The notes under the pieces are model-generated. The model saw nothing but the letters and a program-made list of their open reading frames with translations. It did no database searches and had not been told where the DNA came from. This document shows positions 12,919 to 25,200 of a stretch of 64,000 bases of DNA, one piece after another (positions within the stretch are counted from its first letter, which is position 1; every line of letters starts with the position of its first letter). Position numbers and translations under genes: made by a program. Origin of the DNA: Cymbidium sinense (taxonomy: Eukaryota > Streptophyta > Magnoliopsida > Asparagales > Orchidaceae); contig CM038216.1 of assembly GCA_021442155.1 (NCBI GenBank), forward strand, positions 152,731,009-152,795,008, read 5' to 3'.

Positions 12919-15900
12919 CACTACACAAAAACTACATAAATTTCAATCAAAAATTAACCAAAATCTATCAATAATATTAATTTCTGATGGATTGTACCCC
13001 GATAGTAAAACCTTGATTGAAATGATTTTTATCTGACAGAAAATTCGATGGAATTTCTGTTAAAGGATTTTCACGAAGAACCAGCAAAAAGGTCAGCTGA
13101 ATATATCATTGAAAAGGTGAGCAGTGGGCTCTTGTCCAAGAACTTTAGTCTATAAAGCACACCCCGTAGGTGCATGTGACTCAAGTATTTCAAAAATTTG
13201 TAATCTCTTGGGGCAAGTAAACTTCACATATTAAGTCTTCAGGGTGTGCTTTATTCTTCACAATTTTATTAAATTTATTCAAGAATTCACATAAATTTTA
13301 AAGAAAAATAGATTTAAATTAAATGTTAATTGATATTACTACTAATAATAAATAGCCACCTCTTAAAAGGGTACATCCAATGATATTATATTGGTCGCCC
13401 ACTCTAGCTTCATATGGTAGATGTATCAATAGGTGCTCCATTGAGTCAAACAAAATAGAAGGAAATATCTTTTTGTGCTTATAAAAAATGATTGGAATGT
13501 TAACTTCTAGTTGTCTTAGAGCATCCATATTTAATCGAGCTGGGGATAGTTCATTTAAAAGAGACTAAGTTTAATTAAAGGATTTAGTATTTGGTCTAAT
13601 AAATCACTAAATGCAACTGGAAGCAAGCATTACGAAAAAATGTTGTAATTATGGCTCTTCATTTGAAATATTTTTTCCATTTACAAATCAACGCGACTTC
13701 TTAAATTAGATGTGTACCCATATGAAAACTTCAATGATTGTACCTATTCACATATTGTTCTCTGTTGTACTAATGTGAGGCAGTATTTGGCTTTAAACTT
13801 CTGAACTCTGTCAAGTATAGTCTCTCTCAATTCTAACTCTCTTCTACAGCAATATTCCTTCAAGTCCAACATGGACTTCACATTATCTTTAGATTTACCC
13901 TTAACTTCCATCAATATGTTGAAAATATTATCAAAAAAAAATTTTCTCTATGCACATGACAACAAGATTATGTCTTATTAAATTATAGTTCCAATATGGT
14001 AGATTTCAAAAATACTTCTCTTTGCCTAATTATGGGTTACATCATAACTCAAAAGATGACTGTTAGATAGCATAAGAGAATCAATTATAGATATAATATA
14101 ACTTTGTCATAAATCATCCACACTCAATCTTGTAGATGGCTTAACCTTCTCAACTCAATTTTTTAATGAATACATCTTCTTCTTTTCATTTTTTTATTGA
14201 ATGGATGATCAGTAGGGAGGAACATAATGGTGACAGTAAATGTTTTTTAAAAAATTGTCATTTTTAAAGTGAGCGTCTTTGATAAATCCATGCAATGTGT
14301 ACAAGCTAACTTCCCATCAGTGCTCTACCTTGACAGTATTCTATACACAGGAAAGTCATTGATACTCTGCATCGGTGTTTCTTTCATCTGAAAGTTTTAC
14401 TATGCTGCAATATCATATATCTATACACCATTGTCCTATAAGATTTTTAGTTAATCTATCAATGATTACAACAACACATCAATATTTGCTTTGGAGTTAT
14501 GTGGCCCAGGTATAATCAAAGTCAAAAACATATAAAGTGTGGTCATGCACATCTCTGATGGAAAATTGTATAGTGTAACTATTGCTGACCAACATGAATA
14601 GGGTGACAGAACTAACTAAATGGAGTGAAACCATCAATGCATAAGCTAAATCTGATATTTTGTGGCTAAACTACAAAATCAAGATAAAAATGATTGAAAT
14701 GCTTTCACACTTCTTTGTCTGATGGATGATTCAAGATATTAGATGCACTTACTCTGTTGTGGTTCCCTCGCATATGCTTGGTTGAACACATGAAAGCCTA
14801 TAGTCTCTGCAAACGTGGAGTTAGCAACAAGTAGATTAGAAGCTTATGTGATATATCCTTCTGTTTGCATTATTTTCTATTGTGTGACTCGAAGTTGGGT
14901 GCTATGTAAAATTTGCATTCAATTTCATGTGCATTGTTCTTATAGTATAGCATACAATCATTGACACATGGCAATCAATTTATATCTTAGCTTGGACCTA
15001 GACTTAACACCAACATTTTTGTTCTTCACAGGTCTTCAAGAACTAAGTTTTCCTATGAGTTTGTCTTTTCGGCAACCCTACAAATTGGTTAAAGCATTCA
15101 CGTGACACACTAAATTCAATTTTACACTTAGCATTTCTATGGCCACAAATAACTCAGTGTAGTTCGTGAAACATTCTAGATGGTCGCTGTGCTATCTTTA
15201 GTAGGTCGCAGAACTTTTGAACTTCTTTATTAAGTTGCTCCTCCTCCACTGGAAACTTACCTCTAGCAGCATCATAGACCATTTCTTTATAATTTCAACC
15301 AAAATCATATTCACTTGAAGGACATGCATAACACGTTGAAGCATCAATGTCAGCATCTGAAACCCCTGCGATACAAGTCTAATCTAACTTCATCAAGTGT
15401 TAAAAAGGCCTGATTCTTGTGTCTCGTGCATGAACATCAAAACTTTCCTTCAAAAATATAAAATAAAAGTTGAGGTGTCACATGCATAAAGTGCTCTACA
15501 CCACTCAAGAATTCATCAATTAATTTTTTTTCTGCACAAATGCAATCTATTATACATCCATGATCGCTCACTATAAATATTCATGAGCTAGGTAAATTAA
15601 AAAGTGTGAGGATTAAATTAACATTCTATCTTAATTATATAAGTAGTAATAACTGCATAATCAAAACTTACTTTAATGGTACACCATAAGTGTCTAACAT
15701 GTTCGCTACATAATTTTTCACATCTCCTTAGTAGTTAGCAATACTAGCCTATAATCACTAAATTTATTTATTTTTTGCAGAATTAAACAAGATACACATT
15801 ATAAATCTTATATAAATTCATCAAAAAAAACTATTAATTATATAATTAGCAATTTGGCACATTAAATTAATTAAAAAATACATAACCAAAAAATCACAAA

Positions 15901-16472
15901 ATAATTTTTTTAAAAAAATACAATGTCTAACATATAAATTCATAGATCTACACAAATAAAAAAATTTAAACTAAAATTAACCAATTTCAAAAAAAAATTG
16001 GACAAGATTTAACCTAAAAATAACAAAAAATCACTCAAAATATCAAATCCATTTTTCTCACAAACGAGCATGTGAAATCTCAAAAAAATAGCTATACAAG
16101 TAAGAGATCGAGGTTTACCATTGATTCTATAGAGAAATCTGAGCAAATAGACATGTTTTGGTTGAAAAATGGCGAGCCCTAGCTCATTTCCCATTGTTAG
16201 CCAAGAGAGAGAGAGAGGGGGAGAGATTGAGAAGAAATGGGCTTGGGTTTTGTCACCCTAATAATAACAGTTTCCAGTGGAAGAAACCATTTTGATGAAT
16301 TTTTTCACTAGAAAATCAGTCGTCTTTAAGTGATTTGACGAAGACGTCCTTCACAATTAGTATTTCCGTCAAAAATATTTTCAACTAAAAAATATGTCAA
16401 TAAATCAGCCGATAATGTCCAACGGAAAAGTCTGCCATAAATGCCATCGAAAATCTGTAGTTTTCCTATAGG
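12919..16472 (-). mobile_element. Decayed CACTA (En/Spm) DNA transposon
   Basis: The left end starts CACTACACAAAAACTACAT at 12919. The right end near 16448-16472 reads AAAATCTGTAGTTTTCCTAT, an imperfect inverse complement of it, consistent with CACTA terminal inverted repeats. Between the ends, the minus strand encodes fragments of a TNP2-type transposase. Just inside each end are short repeated words around CCGTCAAAA and GATGGAATTT, the expected subterminal region. The diagnostic 3-bp target duplication was not found and the right terminus has lost TAGTG, so that edge is good to about 5 bp. Confidence 0.75.
13319..15545 (-). pseudogene. TNP2-like CACTA transposase remnant
   Basis: TNP2 proteins catalyse excision and integration of CACTA elements. 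Minus-strand reading finds family landmarks in the right order. Near 15360-15540 is an N-terminal transposase-associated segment ending like LDLYRRGF. Near 14600-14640 is a LCIDGFTPF segment of the transposase core. Near 14340-14400 are residues matching the INDFPVY and HGKLAC regions. The C-terminal DUF4218-like segment at 13370-13500 includes KIFPSILFDSMEHLLIHLPY. Numerous frameshifts and stops separate them, so the gene is dead. Introns cannot be separated from indels by eye. Confidence 0.8.
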
Positions 16473-16474
16473 CG

Positions 16475-16781
16475 AAATGAGTATGTTCGGGAAAAAGTTG
16501 GAGTAGCTCCAGTGGCAAATAAGATTAGAGAGAGTCGTCATAGATGGTTTGGTCATATAAAGCGTCAGCCATCCATTGACCTGGTTAGGAGAGTAGATGC
16601 ATTAGATTTTCCTTATGTTAAGAAAGATAGAGGTAGACCTAAAAAGACATGGTTAAGATGTATAAAAAATGACCTTAGTATACTTGAATTAAATGAGAAT
16701 TTGAAAAATAATAGGTCACAATGGAGACGAAGGATTCATGTAGCCAACCCCACTTAGTGGGATAAAGGCATGTTGTTGTTG
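16475..16781 (+). mobile_element. 3' fragment of an RTE-clade LINE
   Basis: The 3' terminal part of the reverse-transcriptase ORF is open at 16478-16756. It includes [13 protein letters not shown] and the GRPKKTW motif, and closes with RRRIHVANPT before a stop. It is followed at once by CCCACTTAGTGGGATAAAGG and a short (TTG)n tail, the hallmark 3' end of plant RTE elements. The 5' end is truncated directly at the CACTA right end, so either the LINE landed next to the CACTA element or the CACTA element inserted into an older LINE. No target duplication was found. A longer copy lies antisense in the KNOX intron. Confidence 0.85.
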
Positions 16782-16789
16782 TATCATCA

Positions 16790-18781
16790 AGATATTTTGA
16801 TCATCTGATTAGTGATTGATGTACATCAAAACTCAAAAACAATCAAATCACCAAATCTTAAAAATACTTAGTGTAAATATTTAAAAATTCAAACATTTAT
16901 TTTTTAATCATCAAATTAAGGTTACTTACAACATCGGTTCATAAGGTCAATAATATGGGATCATTATGATGATGGAATCAACACCTAATAGATTTTTTTG
17001 TTCATCTCTAAGTGAATAAAACTCCATGATGGCCTATCATAGAAAGGCATCACCAAGCTATTTACCAGTGTAAGAGTTGCTTATAACTAATAGTAGCAAA
17101 TCACATTAGATGGTGCACTATATATAAGTTTTATAATCATCAAATTATGGTGGAGCTATATATGTGTTGCATTGGCTCATAAGGTCACACAAGCTAAAGT
17201 TCTTTAGGTATCTTGAATGGTTGGCGATACCATGAGTCCTTTAGAAAAGTTCAATAGCTTAATATTGAGGTATTAGTTAGGATTAACTTTTGGGCAACTT
17301 AATGAAATTCAATTCTAAGTTACTTTTTACATTATCCTTTAGGCAGTTTCAATCTTGAAAAGTTTTTAGATATAAGTGCATTCAAGCCAATTAATAATCG
17401 GCTACTTTTTGAACTCTATTCAAGCTTTAATAATTATTTTATTTACTTGACCCAAATGAATACAAGCATACACAATTGCTTTAGTTGGGTCATAAAAAAT
17501 TTTAATTGATCATGTTTATTTTTTAAGCAAAATTCAATTTAAAAGTATCATAGAAAGATCAAATCAAAATCTAATTTAATTAAGCTAACAATCATTGTAA
17601 AGCCAAATTGATGTGATCAACCTCCATATGACTTTTTATGCTTACTACACAAGTAAACTTTCAAAGAAGCAAGCCATTGGATAAGATTCAATCAATTATA
17701 GTTCTCACAATTCATGAGATAGTTGTAATCTTTGCATTTACTTCATTTGAGAATATTGTTGACTCATTATTTCTACATCACTAGAAAAAGATATGGACAT
17801 ATGTTGATAGCTTCTTTTCACTTATTATAATATCAAGTTCTATTCATTAGCGTACTTCTACCACTTGTTGCTTGAGCATGGTATCAAGCACTTGTGACAT
17901 AATGTCACTCATTGAAACTTATTGTCTTTTGGCTTTGTGTTATTGCTTGTCACTGATGTCTGACCTTTCTCATTAATGGCTTGTTGTCCTTGTTGTTCAT
18001 TGATTGCATGGCTCATTGATGCTATAATGTTGCTCTTTATAATTAGATGATGGTGTGACTAACAATGTGATGCCACTAGTAACTATTTTGGGATATATGC
18101 CAACTTACGTTAATGACAATATTATCATGTTAACATGATAGATAGATGCAAGGTTTGAGACATTTTTTTCTGATTCTTTTTTTTGAAAAGCAAAAGCAAT
18201 AGAGTTTCGTTTGACTGCCAGCTTTTTGGCTACTTTTCAAAAAGTTTTGTGATGAAAAAATTATTTTGAGAATCAAAATTTTTAGAGTATGGTGGCTGTC
18301 TGAAAGCTGATATTTAATTTTTTTTTAAAAGAAAAATTTTTGTAACACACAATATTTTTTTCAAAAAGTTATTTTCTATAACCTTTACAACCAACTTTCA
18401 AAAAGCTATAACTGCCCCAAATAGATCCTTAGTCATCACCTATCTTTATTTCCTAAAATTGATGTTGGCAGCCAGTATCTTTGATGTCCATCATCCTTAA
18501 AACATTGGTGCCTATGTTGTACATTTTTAAAACAGAGATAATTTTTTTATATTCATTTATATTTATATTGATAGTGAATTTTTCTCTTTTAGTTAAATTT
18601 CGGATTTTTTTTTCTTCAGATTTCCAGTATAAAAGGTTTTTTTAGTTATGTGTGCACGACATTTTAAAGCTGCAACAAATTGGCTATTGTATACTCTTTC
18701 GTTTCCTATGAGTTCCTTCTGAACGCTTAATAATTTCGTAATAACGAACGAGAATGTGCTAAAATAAGAGCTTACTAAGCT
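16790..18781. other. No gene seen
   Basis: This is AT-rich DNA with stops in all frames. Around 18165-18430 there are CAAAAAGT and AGCTTTTTGG words on both strands and a terminal GCCCCAAATAG, reminiscent of a hAT-type MITE, but the ends could not be paired. The minus-strand frame at 18593-18787 shows no recognisable domain. Confidence 0.45.
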
Positions 18782-18799
18782 GGTCACGAGGGCACTATT

Positions 18800-18987
18800 T
18801 TTTTTTTTTTTTTTTGCAATGGGTATTCACCCAATACCTCACTTATCTTATGAGTGAATCATTACGACTAATAGCCACATTCATCAACATGTCGCCCTCA
18901 CTTATTTTTTCCCACCATAGATAGCCTCTCGCTTGATTTGAGGTCCGGAGTTATTCTCGCCGCCACCAATTGAGCTAAGAGACAGTG
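18800..18987 (-). mobile_element. SINE with 18-bp target duplication
   Basis: The insert is bounded by two perfect copies of GGTCACGAGGGCACTATT at 18782-18799 and 18988-19005. Its left edge is a run of about 18 T, that is, a 3' poly(A) tail on the minus strand. The 5' end on the minus strand reads CACTGTCTCTTAGCTCAATT, which resembles a tRNA-type pol III A box (TAGCTCAATTGG), with a possible diverged B box GGACCTCAAATC about 35 bp later. Length (188 bp), A-tail and long target duplication fit a tRNA-derived plant SINE. It has no coding capacity and depends on a LINE for movement. Confidence 0.88.
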
Positions 18988-19005
18988 GGTCACGAGGGCA
19001 CTATT

Positions 19006-21860
19006 ACTTTGTCAGCTGTTTTAGCCTCCGTATATAAGCCTTAAATTGTGAAACAAAAGTTTAAAAAATTGTAGCCAAAATTTGTACTTGTTTATGTGAG
19101 TTAACTGTTTCAGTAATGAAAGTACCCGTAATTTATTGATTAAATTGGATAGTTATTTTTTTAGATCATAAATTAACAATAATTAATTATTGATTATTTA
19201 AAATTTATTTTTATAAATTTCATCATTATAGGTTAAATTTAAAGAAAACAATCAATATTTTGAGGTAAATTAATTTTAGAAAAGAAAACATTTTCTTTTG
19301 GATGAAAGATCTTCATGGTTGTCCCCAAAATAATAAATTGATTGAGTTGTAATTTATTTTGTATGTTCCAAGAAATATTTATGACAACTTTAATTTTTAA
19401 AATTAAAAAATATTATTCTAAAGTTTAAAAGATAATTTTTTTATAAAAGATTATATGCAAAATTAAATTTAATTACTAATATAGTAAGTCATTTTCTTGA
19501 GGCGAATTAATTTTGTTTTCTATTTTATGTTTTAATTTTTAAGAAATAAAAAAATAAAAAATATATCTGTTTATCTATTTTATTATTTTTATTTTTTTGT
19601 TCTTAAACAAATTTGTTTTTTGTTTTAAAAAAATATTAAAAATATGTAAAATTTATTTTTCTTTATTTTTAAAACACCCGGTCATACTTTTTCAAATTTT
19701 TAAGAATTTGAATTTAATTTTTTATTTTTTAAAAAATTATATTATATAATATTATTAATTTTAATTAATTTAATCTAATAAGATTTATCTTGAATGTAAG
19801 ATAATAATAGATTAATTTAATATATCATATGTGTTTATATATATAACATAAAGTTGAATTTATATATTAATTTTTTATTGATTCTAATTAAATTTAACTT
19901 GATTATATAATAATAATATTATAATAATAATTATTATTATTATTATTATTAATTTAACTTATTTTATCAATAATTATTATTTAAAATATATTTATATCTT
20001 TTCATAAATTATATCATTCTCATATAATTTAAATATGCACGTACGTATTTTACATTTCATATATATGCATCAACTCTTATATATGAGTATCTTCCTTTTG
20101 CATTTTTAACGTTTCAAATGCGTCAGTGTAGTTTATCTTGCAAGCAAATATTTTTTAAGTAGCATCGGCGATAATCAAAATAATATTGCTCAAATTGGGT
20201 GACACGATTTTGTAATTGTCAATTTTATTATATAAATCAATCAACTGAAAATTCATTTGATAGATTTTTATATTTTGAATTTTGTAAGTGATTCTTTTAA
20301 CGAGCATTATTCTTGTTTCAACGAATTCAAATCTAATTTTACACATCACTTTCATCGATCATCGATTTCATCATTTGATTCGATTCGAAAGAATGTAATA
20401 TAGCCAACATCCATTATCGTCATTTGTGTCCCCAAATATGTTTTCACTTTATTTTAAAATAAAAAAATATCAAACATGTTTTTATTTTATTTTAAAATTT
20501 AAAAAAAATACAAAGTGTTCCCAAGCAGACCCTTAAAGTAATAATTAATTTTATTATTTTATTTTTTCTATTAAAAATTAAAAAAATAACAACTAAACAT
20601 GATTTTTAAAAAAAAAAGAAAAAATTCATAAAAATACCAAACATATTTTTGCTTTCACATAAAACAAAAAAAAAAAAAAAAAAAATAGAAAGTGATCCCA
20701 AACAATCCCTAAGCTTTTAAAATAATGAAAATAAGACTTTAAGCTATACATAACCATATGTGAAAATATGAAGGTCAAACAGTGAGTGGGAAAATGTATA
20801 TAAATTTTAGAGCAATACATTGATAACATATATAAGCAAATCTAGCTTAATAGTGGAGAGCTTAGACTTTAATCAAGAAATTTTAGGTTTAAAACTTATA
20901 TATGTATTGTGCGTGAATTTATCATTAAATTAGCTCAAATATTTCTAAAAAATGCATTGAGAACATATTCAAAATTTTGCACCGAATGTCATAATAAGGC
21001 TTTTTAGAGTAGTTTTGAAAATTTTATGGGGTTCATTTATGAAAAAAAAAACCTTAAATATTCAAGTAAATACAATTTCAACACCTTTGTAAAATTATAA
21101 ATATACTAATTATTTTTATATTAAATTTATTAAACATTACAAGTCACATTGATGGAGAGAAGTTTTGAAGTCTTGGCCTCTAATGGTGAATAAAAAGAGC
21201 ATATGAAACAATTATAAATAGATAATTATGAGATCTATCAATGATAACAAAAATTCCACTAATTTGAATTTTAAATAATAATTGATTGGTATTTCTTCAA
21301 AGCAAAGAAAATATTAGTTCAATGTAAATGCTTACAATATAGAGAAAATCTATATTGTGCTTAAAGAAGAGATTTGATATTATTAATATATGATGCTGAG
21401 GAGTTATCAAAAATAGTCCTAAAAAAGAGTGGTGAATAGAATGATTAGACTCGATGAGTGATTTTGTGGCGATCGTAATAGTCTTTTTCTTGAATGAAAG
21501 GTTAAGAGCGAACTAAATGACAAAATTCAAGACTTTTAAAAATCCTAGAGATTACGAACTATACCTTATTTGAGAGACAGTATAAAAAGAATTTATGAGC
21601 ATCAAATTAGAAGAAGTCAGTGCATAATGATCAGAGAATTCAATAACATCTAAAATAATCAATTGAAGTTTCAATAGGTAAATACAATTTTAAAATTATC
21701 AATATTTTTTATTTTTTATATTTTATAAAAAATAAAAATTAATATCTACTTATAAATTTTGAGAGGGATTTGTTAACCTCTACCTAATAATATACTAAGA
21801 AAACTCTACTTTAGTCAACAATAAATGCACCATATCACACGCTCTCAAAGTATTAGAGCG

Positions 21861-21863
<3 letters not shown>
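19006..21863. other. AT-rich DNA upstream of the KNOX gene, no gene seen
   Basis: No supported gene was found. Around 20420-20720 there are recurring words such as ATACCAAACAT and GTGATCCCAAACA, plus a 22-bp A run, suggestive of overlapping hAT-type MITE debris. An ATT-rich tract lies at 19920-19950. Short frames at 20155-20355 and 20626-20829 on the minus strand carry no recognisable domain. Confidence 0.45.

Positions 21864-21936
<73 letters not shown>
21864..21936. repeat. (TA)n microsatellite, 73 bp, in the KNOX promoter region
   Basis: This is a perfect alternating AT tract ending about 175 bp upstream of the likely TATA element of the KNOX gene. Long TA runs are highly length-variable and can extrude cruciforms. 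The tyrosine-isoleucine run in the minus-strand frame at 21795-22031 is an artefact of this repeat. Confidence 0.97.
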
Positions 21937-21937
<1 letters not shown>

Positions 21938-22111
21938 CTACTAATGTGAAATTAATTTTAATTATTTTAGATAAAATCGAAGCATATTTACGAGAAACAA
22001 TAGCAATTGGCGTGACATCAAAATCATACAAACAAGAAACAATATGCTACGGCCTAACCATTTTGCCCAAATCACCCTTTTTTTTCCCAAAAAATTAATT
22101 TTCAAATTACG

Positions 22112-22117
22112 TATATA
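22112..22117 (+). promoter_or_regulatory. Candidate TATA element of the KNOX gene
   Basis: TATATA occurs in the context ACGTATATAGCC, about 140 bp upstream of the initiator ATG. A pyrimidine-rich stretch (CTTCTCTCTGGTCC) that could hold the start site lies about 25-30 bp downstream. This is positional inference only. Confidence 0.4.
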
Positions 22118-22174
22118 GCCGCAGAAACTTCTCTCTGGTCCACTTCTCGTCGTGCTTACAAGCTTCAACGTCGT

Positions 22175-22195
22175 TCTCTCTCTCTCTCTCTCTCT
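22175..22195 (+). promoter_or_regulatory. (TC)n tract in the predicted KNOX 5' UTR
   Basis: About ten TC repeats lie 60-80 bp before the start codon. CT/GA tracts are common in plant 5' UTRs and are bound by BBR/BPC-type GAGA-binding proteins, which are known regulators of some KNOX genes. Regulation here is inferred. In frame with the gene the tract would encode LSLSLS if the upstream ATG at 22152 were used. Confidence 0.6.
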
Positions 22196-22253
22196 GAGCG
22201 CGCGCGCTAATAGATTGGAGTGGGGACTTGTGAGAGAATCGGATGAGGTGAGG

Positions 22254-25200
22254 ATGGCGTACCACAACATGGCTCACGAGATGTCCTTGCCGCAATTCGC
22301 CGAACACCATTTGGGCGACCCACCTGCCGGCATCCACCTAGTCCAGCCATCCTCAAGCAACACCGGAAAGCCGTCGGGAACTGCAGCCTCTGCCGTGCAA
22401 CAACTCTCCGGTGGCCTGACGTGGCTCAACAGTGCCATCCTCCGGCCACAGGGCCACCAATTTCCTGACGGCAGCTTCCTCCACCTTCAAACCGCTTCCG
22501 AGGGGCACTTCCGGAACGGCGACGATGACGTTCCTGTCTCTAGCGACTCGATGATTGCTGCCGCGATGTCGGATCCTGCCACCGCCCCCACAGGTAGAGA
22601 GGGGGAGACGGCGACAGTAGGCGTCGACGGCGGGGAGCTGCAAGCGGTAGAGGGGACGTGGCAGAACGCGAGGTATAAGGCGGAGATATTGGCGCACCCG
22701 CTCTACGAGCAGCTGCTATCGGCTCACGTGGCATGTCTCCGCATCGCGACGCCGGTGGACCAGCTTCCGCGGATCGATGCGCAGCTCGCACAGTCGCAAC
22801 ATGTTGTTGCCAAGTACTCTGTCCTCGGAGCTGGACAGTTGATGGCCGGCGAAGACAAGGAGCTTGATCAGTTTATGGTCAGCTTCTCCCTCTCCTGCCT
22901 TTTTTTTTTTTTTTTTTTTAATTGCCACTCTTTTTCGATTTGATAACATGGGAAATTGATTTTTTGTTTGTGGGTGCCAATTCCTTTGATGTAATTTTCT
23001 TTGATTGAGTTACTTGAGATTCCAATTAAGTGATAAGGAGGATTGCCCTGTTCAAACAACGGTTAGAAGATCCTATATCTTCCTCTGTATGTTCTTTTCC
23101 TTGCTTTTTTATTTTATTTTGCGTGTTGCGGTTCTTCAAGTAAGGGTGATGCAGTAATCTCCTTTACTTTGTTCTCGTCGATTGCTTCAGCTTTCCGCCT
23201 CTATGCCGTTTCTCTTTTTATGTTTTATAGTGGATAGCAATTCTATTGGTAATCGCTCTCTAGTTGAATAGATTGCACTTTCAAGTTCCTTGTATTTTGA
23301 TTATCAGTTCTCTAAACTAATGATTTATGGATCGCAATTCCTTTGCTAATTGTTCTCTGAATAAGTCTTGAGGTTCAATTTATTCAATTTTGGGATGATA
23401 AATATTGCCCTCTGTTAACATAGATTAGGAAACGCGAAAGGCTGTTCTTTATATTCTTCTCCCTTCTAACTAATTTTGGGTTTTGTGGTTCTCGAATTAA
23501 AAGTAATTTATTCATCTCATTTACTGTGTCCCGTTCCATTGAAGAAGATTATTACTAGGCTGAGTATTTGGAGGGGAGATGGTTACTTTAGGCCAGGTTT
23601 CATGCTATAAGCTAGATGCGTTTGTCGCTCTGGACCACCGTCTGACCTCTGCACTCTTTCCAATATCTTGGTTCGGAGTTCAGCATTCTTTTTGCTGCAT
23701 CAGTAAGCTGGTCTGCTACTTGCATTTAGTGCCGTTCTAAACAAAGAGAAATGGATAAGGCATGGCTTTCAGGTGGAAGAAGAAATTACAACTTAAAATT
23801 TCTTTGAAAAATAAAATTTGCTAACTTGATTAAATCCCAAGTTGCCTACTTGATTTGTGGAGCATATTTTATTTTTTTTAGAAGATGATTTGCAAGGCTC
23901 ATTGAAAAAGTTGGTTTGCTTTTCCTTGATATATTGTATATTAGCCTTTTTTATCAATTACCAAGCATTGAAAATTTGCTGAAACAGTTTGCTATATTGA
24001 GTTAAGAGGGTTCTTTCTTAAAATAATAAAAAAATTTCTCTAGCTAAAACATTACATCATGTATAAGCAAACCACCTATATCATTGTAACAATTTTTTTT
24101 TTTTACTACCTTGCTATAAAGGCTATATGTGCTCCATCTCTCTCTTCCTCTCAAAAAAAAAAAAAAAAATTTTGGCAACGGGCAGCACCTGTTTGTTGCT
24201 TTGGCATTTAGGAAACAGCCTGTGGAAGAACTTTATTGAGGGCCAAAAGTCAACTGAGGTTTTTCTGCTTGCTTTGATTGTTCATATTTGCCTCCTTACT
24301 TGGTGGTCTTTCGTAATATGAAAAGTATTATGTTCTTTTTAGCTGTTGCTATTGATGTTGTTATTATCGTTCTTGTTACTTCAATTTTCTAAATTCAAAT
24401 ACTCAAATGTAGAATATGGTGTCAATTACAATGAATTTTGATATTGTGAGTTTGGATTTGCATTGTGCTTGCTAAAAGTGAATTATGTAATATCTATGTC
24501 CAATTACTCAAATTTTCAATATGGTTAAATATTGAGAGGAATTTGGACATTGCGCTTTTTGGATTAAGATTCTATATTCCTCAGTGAATTATGAAAAGTT
24601 TGAATCCAGCTACTCACATGTGCAGTATGGTTTCTGTTAAGATTAATTTGGTCATAGTAAGATTTTGGATTCAAAATTTTCCTACTTAAGTGAACTACTC
24701 AAAATATGTATCTAGTAAGATCAACAACAACAACAAGAAGCCTTTATCCCACTAAGTGGGGTCGGCTACATGAATCCTTCGTCTCCATTGTGTCCTATTA
24801 TGTGTCAAATTCTCATTTAATTCAAGTATACTAAGGTCATTTTTATACATCTTAACCAAATCTTTTAGGTCTACCTCTACCTTTCTTAACATAAGGCTAA
24901 TGCATCTATTCTCCTAATGTCATCGGACGGCCGACGCTTTATGTGGCCAAACCATCTAAGCATTCTCTAATCTTATTTGTCATGAGCTACTCCAACTTTT
25001 TCCAACATACTCATTTGTGATTTTATCTCTAAGAGTAAAGCCACTCATCCACTTAAGCATCCTCATCTCTGTAACACTTAACTTAGTCTTATGCTTCTCT
25101 TTTATCAGCCAACATTCTGCATCATAAGTCATTGCAGGTCTTACCACCATCTTATAAAATTTTTCCTTAAGTTTAAGTGGAACTTATTCTATCATACAAT

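Noticed and set aside
18165..18430. hAT-type MITE
   Set aside because: Typical words are present but the two ends could not be paired and no target duplication was found.
22152..22253. In-frame upstream ATG extending KNOX by 34 residues
   Set aside because: The extension is encoded largely by the TC microsatellite and lacks similarity to KNOX N-termini; MAYHN at 22254 matches class II starts.
22353..22949. Long minus-strand frames opposite KNOX exon 1
   Set aside because: They are shadows caused by the GC-rich exon; the plus strand encodes the conserved KNOX1 domain.
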